This document shows positions 11,908 to 23,500 of a DNA stretch of 64,000 bases, one piece after another. The stretch spans positions 17,179,001-17,243,000 of the forward strand of contig NC_135254.1 in assembly GCF_964204865.1 (NCBI RefSeq), given 5' to 3'. The notes under the pieces are model-generated. The model saw only the letters and a program-made list of their open reading frames with translations, was not told the DNA's origin and made no database searches. The position numbers were made by a program, and so were the translations under genes. This DNA comes from Styela clava. Lineage: Eukaryota; Chordata; Ascidiacea; Stolidobranchia; Styelidae. Position 1 is the first letter of the stretch. Each line of letters begins with the position of its first letter.

Positions 11908-12629
11908 ATGCGTAAAGGTGGACAAATCACCTGTCGTCTGGTGAGTCGAGTTGTTCGCCTCCCGTTTGTGACTCGTCCCATGTTCAGCATATTGTGTTCG
12001 TGCAAGACGGACCTCAGGACTTTTATTTTTAGTAAAAAAAAATGAAAATTTGGGTTGAATTTTCACATCACAATATGTTGGCGTTATCGAAGCACTTACA
12101 GCATTCAGTTTCACACCTTATTTGTTTTTTTTTTTTTACTGTAAGCAGTTATGACGTTTGCTTCACGAGACCCGAAAATTGTGTATGCTTGGCACTTATA
12201 GATATTATCTATTTCTGTATTTTATTCCTACAGTTATTGGATGTTTATGAAGCAATCATAATGACTTCCAAAGGAATTACCCGTTTACTCCAAATTTTCA
12301 AAATGATGTGGATCAGCTTCTTGTCGATGCTAGCTTGTCTTAGCTCAGCACTTGAGAAGATTCAATATTTTCAAGAGTTTATACAAAGAACTTCTTCAAA
12401 AGCTAACGGAATATTCTTACGAGTATCAAGCATTCCCATTGCAATGTGGAAGGCGATTGTGAAACCAATTATGTTCTCTCTTCAAGCTACAGTTTTGTTG
12501 GTGTTTGGAATTATAACAAGAGTGTCTCTTATTCTTGCTGTGTTATTCAGGCCAGTCCAAGAAAATTGCAATCTGGAGGAGAAGCCATCATTTAGAAATA
12601 AGCAAACTAATGTTCGTCGTTGTGATTGA
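11908..12629 (+). CDS. Putative small multi-pass membrane protein, two-exon model
   Basis: Not recognised as any family. The main exon (12234-12629) follows a good acceptor, TTATTCCTACAG, and stays open to TGA at 12627. Its first in-frame ATG is at 12261, giving 122 residues. An upstream exon from ATG 11908 to CTG 11940 ends at a strong donor, GTGAGT, in matching phase; joining them gives about 142 residues. Hydrophobic stretches near the start of the 122-residue form (MWISFLSMLACLSSAL) and around residues 60-95 look membrane-spanning; the C-terminus is polar with many Lys, Arg and Asn. It could equally be a non-coding transcript or chance ORF. Confidence 0.4.
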
Positions 12630-14577
12630 TGTAATACCAGTAGAGCACTCTAATTCCAAGATGTCCCAATATTCAGATCCATAATACAAACACTCTATTT
12701 GTTCCAGAAACGAGGGTGTGTGGCATGATGGCAGTTGTGTGAGATTGCTCTATGTTTGTTGCGATGATGATATAAATCAATTGCGACGTCCGTTGGGCGT
12801 TGAATGACTTAAATTCATTCCTGTTGACTATCTTTTGCTTAAAACATTCATATGCTTTGGTAAAATATTTTTCTTCAGTGAATCGCATTATTGTTTCCCG
12901 AGGAATCTAATAGCAGAATAGTGTTGCTTTTGGATTGCGCATCCCGACCTCCCTTCAGTTTATTGCACAATATCTGTTCACGATTTTGTAGAGGATGTGG
13001 AGGCGCCCAACTGTCTCGCAAAAGAGGAATTTGTATTCACAATTGATTTGTCTTTAAAGGCAGGAATTATTTTTCGGAATCTGGAGTACCTCAGGGATTT
13101 TCAACTTTTAGCAGAATTTCAATTTTGAAATATTCAATTTATGGCAAGCATGAAAAATTTTGTAGAAATTCTAATATGGCACAAGTCCGCAAGTGGCAAA
13201 AATTTGGAGAACTCAAAGCTTTTCAGTTGTCAATTAAAAAAATTCATATTTCCATACTTGGAAAAATACTAAATTGCTTTCTAATAACTATGCTTGAATG
13301 ATAGTCATTTTTTCAAGATGATGCTGAAATTTATTCAGTTACTCATTTTAAATTTTTTAAATGAATTTGTAAACGACCATTGACATACCAGGAGCTAAAA
13401 AATTGAAGGTAGCGGTAAAAACGCCTGACAAATGTCATTCAAGCTTTGGTAGTTGAATATACAATAAAAAAAACATGGTTATAACTGTTTATGTACAAAA
13501 ATATTAACTGTGTAATTTGCTTTTGGGGTTATCAGGATGTAGAATCGTGTTTGCATTTTAGTTCCCCACAATTTAGCCCCTTGTAATGTAGTATTGCCGT
13601 TGTTGTATGTACTGGTATGTAATTGAATATTTTCTTGTTTTATAAACTATTTTCTTCATTCATAGCTAATGATTTCTTCATTTATGCAGTTCTCAATATA
13701 TTCGAATATTCAATACCGTAAATCATGCTTTTTTTTATAATTGTTTGTTGGACCAATTGCTGCCTTCCCCAATAGTTTAATATTATTATTTTGTTGAATT
13801 TGTTTTTAGTCTTTGTTTATTAAAGTTAAAATACTAGATGTGAAATTTAATCTAATTACTGTGATTAATTGCAATCAAATTAATTCTAATTACTGTGAAT
13901 TTATGTAATGTATATTCTATGCTATTGAAGTGGTTTTATGACTAGGTTGAACTTTACAGACTTGTTATTTCATTTCGTAGGTGTTCAAATCTGGTTACTG
14001 GTACTCTTCTGCCAACATGTTGCAATTTGCACATAATTATCTAAATTTGGGAGCCACAGTCATTTTAATGTAAACAATATTTGTCTTTCACTTGAATTAA
14101 CTGTTCAAATTTCCATTTGCCCACTGGTTGGCATATCATGCGTTTGAAACATTTGCCACTGTATTGCCGAATGTTCTGTACATGGTTCGCAAGTTTGATT
14201 CCCATGGAGAGTATGGTATTTATGTGCCAGAGAATTGGGATAATCTCCGCATCGCAATAAGGGCGATATAACTGCTGGTCAGTTAGACATGCACCATCCT
14301 CATATATTTATCTAAAACTTCCTAATAGAATAACTATTCCCATACTCATTTTAGAGCTCTAACAGGAAAACTATGGTTTGCAAACCCCCTGATTTTTCAG
14401 CCTTGTTGACTTTCCTAACCTCACATGTTTACATTTTATCTTGCTTAATAATTTCAGCCAAATTGTGTAGGTAGGCTATAAGCATACGCATTACTGTGAA
14501 TAAGTGGAACCAAATTGGATTTAGTTCTGGGAATCATTCTTTAAATTCAAGCTGCTTGCAGTTTTGCAGCCATCGAT
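12630..14577. other. Intergenic / 5' region of the Niban-like gene
   Basis: AT-rich DNA without a recognisable exon or repeat. Any untranslated first exon or promoter of the downstream gene would be here, but I cannot place one. Confidence 0.3.
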
Positions 14578-17500
14578 ATGGGAGAGTTAATGACAAAACA
14601 CATGTGGAATGAGCGATCCAAAGAAGTAGTTGGTAAGAAATCGTCAGTATAGTTCCATAAATGTTTTAATTGAACCAAAATATATTAGTCCATTCCAATT
14701 CGATTAGTTGCAAATGAAATTTTGAAGTTCAATAACTGAAAGAAATGTAATTTCAAACTGTGTTTTGTCAACCAATGCAATTTATATTACAAGGTCTGAT
14801 TTTTAATGCTTGATTCCTAAACCATATATTATTCATTGTATAGCGGATACAAAAAATATGGTGATTCAAGTAGCGGAAAGATATAAATCTGCATATTCAT
14901 ATTGTATACTGCAACAAATGAGAAAAGATTTGAGTGGAAAAAATGAAAAAGATTTACTATTAAACCAAAGAAAGGTAGATATTGTTTGAGACTCATTAAT
15001 TTTGAGACTGATTTTTGGTTTATTTTCTTCTCTTATAATCTTACAACTATTTATTTTGGTGGGGTACTGCACCGGTGGTACTTGGTTTGTGTCAGTAACA
15101 ATTTTGGTTGGCAATGCTGAATAGTAATGTTTCTAATTGTTTTAATTTGCGCGTGCTTGTACAGAGAGTTGTTTAGAGTTATGGTGTGAAATTGCCTCTT
15201 TGTAGTGACATTTTCATTTGAAATAATACTAATCATTATGGGATTAAATATTTTCTTAGTGCAGCTGTTCATTCTTTTTATCTTCTATTTTAGTGGCAAA
15301 ATTATAATCGACCTCTTCAGTCTGGGTCACTTTATGTCCTCGGTGGATCTGAACACAGGAAATGGAGACGAAGATATTGTGTTCTTCAACCAGATTATAC
15401 ATTGGAGGTTTATGACACCGAGGAAGTATGTATTCGTTGCTGCAATCTATTACAAGGCTTCTATAGACATTTTTAAAAAACAGTTTTTTAATAAGCAAAT
15501 CTATTTAGTAAACTTTCTTGTTTTTATATTAGATAGTTACTAGAAGTAACTACGGTAGTACTAGATTTGTGTGATATCACGAGCTTGTTTGACCTTCTTT
15601 TAGTATTGCGTCTTATTATACACAACTCTTGCGGGTAACAGTACCTTATGATTTCAAATGAATGAACTTTCCACTGCTTGACTAGTAGTATATCAATCAA
15701 ATTGGCATTTGATGCATAAAATCTGGAATAGCAATTTCAATATAATGGGTCAATGTGTTAAATTGTCTGTTTAGTTATTGCAAATAAACAACATTTTCGT
15801 TCATTTAATATAGGATTTTGATGCAGCCAATAAACCAAGATTTTTTCGAAAATTCAGCAGTTTCAAAGTTATTGACAATGTAGATACACATTTCAGTCAA
15901 TTAGTCAAAGAATATTTGAGAGATTTTGGTGAGTTATCAACATTTCCTGTTGCAATGTACATGTATGAAATAATAAAATATAAGCCTCTGTTTTTAACAA
16001 CACTTCTGCAAATGAGTTTTTGCTAATACTAATGAAATGGCTATTGTTATCACGGTTGGGCCATGAGCCAAATACCGTAATTTACTATTTATATTATAAA
16101 TAAATAGGCCTAGTTAAATTTAAAAACTTCTTGAATAGGAAATATACAGGGATATCCAAAGCGAATTGAATATTCAAATACATTTGAAATTTATTGTATT
16201 CAATGTAGTAAATTTTTGATTTTAGCAATAATTTGGAACATTTTTATTCAATAATTAAGAATTTCGAACCAAATATATCAAAAAGAACAATATCTTCGCT
16301 GGTCAAAAAAGGCACAGAGAAAACAATGATCTTTTATATTTATGTCATTTCAAAAGTGATCAACATGAAGATATAGTGATTTATGTAATTTTCCCAATGT
16401 GGAATATATTGATATTTCATATTCAGAATGTGTTGGAAATAGTGAAATATTTGATTTTGACCATCCCTAATAATATGGCATAAATTATGATTTGTTTATG
16501 TTTGACGGTTGTTAATTTGCACGATTCATTATATATTCATAGTGGTTGAACTTGATAATGCAAAAAAATCAATAAATGATGTTTTATTTGATTTTCTACA
16601 ATTTCTGGAAAATACTTGAAGCCTATTTTTGCCTTCCTGATGTCAATTTATCAATATGGCAGATTTTTAATTTAATTATTAAATCAAGAAATTATAACTT
16701 TGAAGTTATTTAATGTTGAATATTCAGTCTGTTTTGGACACTCCATGGTCATGCATTGAATCCCGATTCGGATGTCAAACGAATGGATCATGATAATTAG
16801 CTTAAAGTGCAAATTAGCTTAAAGTTTTCATTCTGTGTGTCCCAGTTATTCTTCTGTTTTCACATTGATTCAAGATATTGAAATTTTTTTTTATTTTATT
16901 CCAATATCTCAGGCTTTGTTCGAGAAAATGTATCAGAAGTTATCAAAAAAGTTGGATCTGGTAACGAGCCATCCAAGAGACCCACTCAACATGTTCTTGC
17001 ATTATATCATAAATATAGAGGCACATTTTACATGGCTGCTGATTCTGCTGTCGAAAAAGAAAAGTGGTTGAAGAGTATGCAAGATGCAGAAAGGCAATTG
17101 TCAGGTCTGTTTAAATTGAATATTAGCAATTATTTGCTCATTGTGCTTCTGATTGTTTGAATAGCTGTATGGGTTCTCTAATATTATGCAATATTGAATA
17201 TGTTGAATTTTCGGCAAAAGTGTATGTACCAATATGGAGGTAACTAATTTTGTTCGCCAACTTTACTGTTGAAGCGACTCCACCAAAGTATATTTAATAA
17301 TAAATGTATTAATCAAACAGCAATAAATGTTCAAAGCAATAACCAAAGTAACACATACAGACATAAGCAACACCAGCTCAACTCGCTGCCCTAGAACAAG
17401 AGTGACTTATGTCCCATTTTGACATTCTGAGAAAATGGCCATTAAAGTTTTTTTCGGGGGTTAATTTTCGATAACAATTTTATTTTTCCATAGCTGTATA

Positions 17501-20500
17501 AAACGTTTAGTCCAATTTAATTGTTGCATTCTTCTGCATTTTTTAGATTATTTTTTTTTATTTTTTTGCATTCCTTTGTTTATTTTTTTTACACTGTTTT
17601 GGACATAAGTCTCTTTTGCACTAAATAATTTGTTTTTATCCTTGTCGCTGGTGTGACTTGAGGCAACATCATCATATTCATCAATTGCTTAAAACCTAGC
17701 AAACATTATTCTATGAAGCCATTTATGATATAAATGATAACAACGTGCATACAAGTAGCGGAGAAGAACTGTATAAACTATTCTGAGCTCTCTAATTCGA
17801 CAAGGTATCTCTTTTCTATTGTCGTCATTGGTAAAACGCCATCATCGATTACATTTGGTGCCCCATGTTTACAGCTCTAAAGTTTTTTGTCCTAATAGTG
17901 AATAGTTCTCTATTAAATTAATGAAATTTATTGTGTTAAAAGAAGCTGATTAACTAGATGAAAAAATCTGAATGAATCTCACAGCACTTTATCTTTCCTG
18001 CATATCTCCCAACAATTGTGATAAATAAGCCTTTTCTAATTATTACTGTTTTTTTTTGCAAACAAAAAACTGCAAGCATTAGTTGAACAATTCTAAATAA
18101 CTTCAAGACTTTTCAAATCAAATTATATCTTCTAAGAAGACCTTTGTTGTTCTATTGAAAATGTCAGCTGCAGGACTCAGCATTAAGAACATAATATCAT
18201 TCAACTTGGTTCCAACAGAATACCAGATAATTAAATAAGACAACCAGAACAAATGCTCTAGCGAGTGGAAACACCATGTAACAAATGAAATATACTGTAG
18301 AATTAACAGAAACGCACTAGGAAAACAAGTTAATAACATAGCTTCGTAATATCGTGCAACCAGGTGAAAATATGGAGAAGCAATTATAATACAGCTCTGC
18401 CATGATCGATATCTTGTTTCATGGAAAAATGAGGTGTAAAAACAATATTGGGGGTAAATAGTTGATTTCTGAAATGAACTGACACAAACACGATACAACA
18501 CCATGGCAGCAACCATATCAAAAATTATAAATGTAGGAACGCAATGAATTATGTGGTGTAAAGAAAAACAGTGATCTCAAGTCAATGAGATGGATGAAAC
18601 GGTTTTGCATATTTCAATTATTTGTTTCTATTCCACAGTCTTTGCAAAAATTCAATGAATTCCGAATGTATTTTACTACATTCAGTTGCTCGAGGGAACA
18701 TGTCACATAAGAAACGCCCAACTTTAAAATTGAAATTTGTCTTTCGTGATTATTTCACATCCAGTGCTTCGTAGAAACTGTGGTGCTGAGTTGGGATTAG
18801 CTTTTTCGTGCATAACTTCAGCAAATCTTTTTTTTTGTCCACGTTTATCCCAAGACTTGCAGAGTATAGTTTAGGCAACTTGGAAGGGTCAAAGAACATG
18901 TCAATGCTGCTTCTTCTCGTACCTTTTTTGTTAAATCTAACAAGGATGGCAGATTTGTAGTTGACATCATTGTAGCTATATTTGTAGAACATCATGTCTG
19001 GTTGGTCTTGGGTGAATTTTATTTGCAATAATTTGAACCAGTATACTTTGTTTGTATCATTGTTCCCATCTGGTTGGTGTTCAAAAATGTCTTTTTTCAA
19101 AACATCATTATATTGTGGAAGGGCCTCTGCATTTTTGAAATCAATGAAGTCGTCATGATTTAGCATATTTACTTCCGCTCGCGTTGAAGCAAAGGACATG
19201 CGTATAGCAGTCTCCCACTGAGCGGTAGTAAATACTAGTTGATTTTTGGTGTGAGTTTCAATGATTGAGTGTGTTGTGTCATTTTCGTTCTGAGAGTGCC
19301 CGGTTATCAAATAGTTCATTGTTATTTCATCCAGCCCAAGAGATCGCATAGCGAAAGACAACATAATCACAACCATCCTGTTGTTGTTTTGACCGGTACA
19401 ACGATCACTAAAGAAGTGGATATTTTTAATGCCCATGCTTTTCAGTTGTTCTATATACTTGAAAAGGGAGCTTGCTACTTCGCATGCACCCTTTTTACCC
19501 TCAGCTTCGTTCCACAAATAACAGGACGAGTTTTTGGTGACAATGTTGGTAACGGTGAAATTGGTGACTCGTAATCGCAGGGAGTAATAGAACGACGATG
19601 TTGGCCCGTGGGGCAATAACAAAGTTTTTTCCATGTCAAAGGCTGCCACAACAGTTGTCGGGTCATTTTGTGCCAACTCTTTTAAGCTTTTTTTAAATTT
19701 TCGGACTTCGCTCTTTTCACTCAAATGAATTTCTTGGTCATGAAACATTTTGTCTGTTAATGCTCTTTGGGGAGTATTGTCATATGCGGCACATGTGTCA
19801 TGTTTGAGTTTATGGAATTTAATATTGAATTTGGTATTAAATACTCTGCCATAAAAAGAATAGTTTTCTGGGGAAATGTTCTTTTCATGGCACCAGTCTA
19901 CATACATCCTATGCATTCTGGACAGTGAAAGTCCCTCCTCCAGATATTCAAATTTTGACGTGCTCCTGACATAATGGCTCTCCACTGTTTTAAACAGCTT
20001 GATGTGCTCGATAACTGGTGCTTCTCTGCTTTCATCTACCTTCTTCTGGTTTCCATGACTGCCTCTTCGATCTGGGGTAGTCTCCCCACTAGATGCTATT
20101 TTATCGAGTGCCGATCTTACCCTTTTCTCTGATATTGAAAGAGTAGAAAGAAAAAACTTTTGACACACCCGCACTAATTCTTCGTATTCTGAGTTGGGCT
20201 TTACCAATCTATAGAGACGACTCATTTGTCTTTGTCTCTTCTTGCCAGTGATGGAGTTTCTTTTGTGGTTCTTTCGCCTTTGGACTGGAACTCTCTTTAC
20301 ATATTTCCCGATGTACGAAGCTTGCATGTCATATGACGCGAGGTCCCAGAAAGCACTACAAATGATTTTCTGCTCCTCTTCTGAAATTTTAGAACGACAA
20401 TTGTTCCTGCAACCAGACCAGCAGGGTGATTTCGGTGTACAGACTCTTTCATCCGAAGAAGGTGTTTTGTCTCCATAGAAGTGCATCCCGGTATTTAATT

Positions 20501-23500
20501 TTCTTTTCAGTGTTGTCCTTTTCCATTCATTTGGGTTTCGCTTTTTTCTTTTTTCCTCCATCACAGTCGGTGTCTGAGCAACTGTTGGTGTTTCAGGAAT
20601 TTTGTATTTTGGCATCTTTTGTACGCTGTTAAAATTCCAAAACACAGCTGCTCCAGGACAGTGTATGTCCTCATCGAAAAGTACCCAAGTAACCGCATCT
20701 TTCATTGGTTTAATTATGAAAAATTGACCAAAATTTTGATTTGCTTGCTCGTCACCAACAACACCACACTTTGCTTTGAATAATCTTTTATTATTTTTTG
20801 TCAAATAAACTTCCTCATATTCTGACAGTTTGATCTGTTTAGCAGTTCGATCCTCAGAAAGTCCAGATTCTTCATCCTCAGATGTATCAGATTCTTGATC
20901 GAAAAAGTGTGATGCTGGCCTTTTGGGATCAGGAATCCATTCACTGTCACTGTCAACTGAGATATCCTCATCTACATCATTCTCACTGCTTTCTGGCTCA
21001 TCTCCTTCATTCAATCTAACTAACTCGTTTACATTATTTTCTGTTTGCTCATCTTCTATCTGAACATTCTCAGCAACCATCTGCATCTCATTGTCTGGGT
21101 GCAAATTCTGCTGTCCTGCTTCTAAAAGCAAATAACCTGATTCAAAAGGTGTTGTATCTCCATCTGCCCACTCAACAATCCACTTCTCCCCCTGTCGTCC
21201 TGTCACTTTACCATGTACTCTTGCATCTCGCCAATTCTCACCATATGTTTTGTATGACCATCTTTCAACAACACTCTCACGTTCATTATCAAATCGCCAC
21301 GCTTCTGTTGAAACGCAGCAACCGGTTTTAATTCTTGGCATAATTCAGATTCACGTACAGATTTAAATTCTAAATATCTGATAAATAAACAAAACATATT
21401 GAATTCTAATACAGAACCGTAAACCTTGTTTGACCATAACTAAATTAGATCTACAGCATAAGTTTCAGACGATAGGCACATTTTGAGCTCATTTTTGAGC
21501 AGCATCGGGTTTCAGCAAAGAGTTGTTCACTCCTAAAAAGTAGCAACAGACATTTGTGTGTTGATGAAATATAAAACAGAAATAAATTACATATTGTGTC
21601 AACTCAATGATCAAGCACAAACAGAAATATTTAATATCACATATTGGTTGAAAAAAATCTCAAATTTGACAGATATAAGTAGACTATTAAAGGTTTTACT
21701 GGGTATGTGCAGTCATGCATGAAGGCTTATGTCCAGTATATTTAAAATTTGTTTTGGGGAGTTTAGAGCTTATGTCCACTTTTTTAGACATAAGCCACTT
21801 TTGCATAAAAAAACAACCAGCGAACCAAGACTTATGTCCTATTTTTGAGACATAAGTCACTGTTGTTCGAAAAAGTTGTACAGAGCAAATGAGACTTAAA
21901 TCTCACCATGAGACACAAGACAGTCTTGCACTACAGCATAGGGACATAATTTAAAGCTCTCTTCTAAACTATACAGTTTCAAGGGTCAAGCTTATGTGCA
22001 TCTGAAAGAGCATGGTTTAAAACCTCAAATAATTGAAAAAAGTGAAAATCTCAAAAAGTGGACATAAGTCAGTCTTGTTCTACAGCAGCGAACTGTGCAC
22101 CAGACTACTGGGTGCACATGGCCACATCACCTTCACAGATTGTTGGTCATGATCAGTCACCTGCAACTGATGACATCAAAGGTCATGCTCAACCATCTGG
22201 GAAAATGCTAGTTGCCAGAAATACAGTTAACATTTACATCAAGTTGTGTAAAGAGACAGAAGCGTATGGGCCAAGGGTATATTCACTGGGTATATTCACT
22301 TGGATAACACAGACAGTCCTCGAACTCGTAATAGAACTAAAATAAGGAAGATCTGAATGAAATTATGGCCTAACCCTAACCTGGTAAACACACTGCGAGA
22401 GTACCGAATTTTCTTCACAATGGAAAAACACTCATTTGGGAAAATAGTTACATGATGAATATATTTTAAATTGGGTCACAATCAACAAAGAACACATTGA
22501 AGTCCATTGGTATTAGATGATTATCTTCAAACTTGCTATAGCAACCTTGCTTTTTAGTCATATTGTGAGGTTTCGATTGCTCGCCTCAAATTGATAATTT
22601 TTTCGATGAAATTATTCATAAAACCCGGAATGCAAAACATAATTAATTTGAAATCGATTGGAATATTCAATTCGTTTTTAACATCACTAATTGTTATTTG
22701 ATATTGCGAATGTTCAAGGAAGAGATGTTATATACTGTTGTTGACTTCTGAATGCTTCTTTCATTAATGTTTTACTGGTGAAATATGTTAATAAGATGTT
22801 ATGTTTTGTATGGTTTCATTAACAAAAACAGTTAAGGTAAATTAAATTTTTTTCTTCGATGTGCTAGAAAGCGTAGTATTATCTTGGTATTATGAGTATA
22901 TTCTGGTAGCCTGGCAGCAATTTCGGTATCTGATATAATAAAACAGCTGTTATTCAAGATAATTTAATTTTAGCATGTTATTTTGATACTAAAAAACTTT
23001 AATTACGAAGACTATTGTGCGAAAGATAACACTAAATTTTTGTGTATTTCAGTACTCATGTACTGATTTCATCAATATTTATGTACTAAAAATGAAATGT
23101 AATTTCAAGTCTAATTTTCTCCAAAATTTTGAGTCTGGAAAATACTGAATATTGATTGATACTTTTCAGAAATTAATCTTTGCATTGGCCAAGAAGAGTC
23201 GAGATGGAAAAAAAAATTTTAATTGATCATCCCAAATATATTCTAAAATAATACCTTCGGATATGGGATATTGAAATGAAACTAAATCTAACTTATTTTC
23301 AAAATCATGAATTCATATGACTGTATTCACATCTATCTAAGTGTTATTGAAAATATGCTGGAATGGCCACTTGTAGAATTAAAGTTGAAACAACATGAGA
23401 ATAATCTGTGATTTTGCTTCCCTTTATTATGAAGTATTTGTTGTGCTGGAAACTTGGTGAAGTATCTATATAATTTTGTGATTCAAGCTTATTTGTATGG

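Larger units (their letters stand above)
17384..22090 (-). mobile_element. 4.7-kb DNA transposon with DUF7869-type transposase-like ORF
   Basis: The ends are inverted repeats: 17384-17415 starts CGCTGCCCTAGAACAAGAGT and the complement of 22059-22090 starts CGCTGCTGTAGAACAAGACT, both followed by GACTTATGTCC. Only 3 of the first 31 positions differ. The flanks are AACT at 17380-17383 and AACT at 22091-22094, a candidate 4-bp target duplication. It sits antisense in intron 5 of the Niban-like gene. It carries one long ORF (18750-21341) and a smaller hydrophobic ORF (18118-18516), both minus strand. Four-bp duplications are known for Sola and Chapaev/CMC elements; I cannot assign a superfamily from sequence alone. 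Confidence 0.85.
17219..22402 (+). repeat. Interspersed repeat family B, copy split by the 4.7-kb transposon
   Basis: The left part (17219-17275: ATGTACCAATATGGAGGTAA, then TTTTGTTCGCC) and right part (22256-22402: TATTCACTTGGATAACACAG, GACAGTCCTCGAACTCG, CCTAACCCTAACCTGG) match in order the uninterrupted copy at 39717-39930 and the minus-strand copy at 46062-46277. The transposon at 17384-22090 therefore landed in or beside an existing repeat copy. Sequence near the junctions is diverged, so the exact original copy cannot be rebuilt. Confidence 0.65.

Noticed and set aside
19269..21331. Plus-strand open frames opposite the 863-codon ORF
   Set aside because: They are shadows of the antisense transposase-like reading frame.
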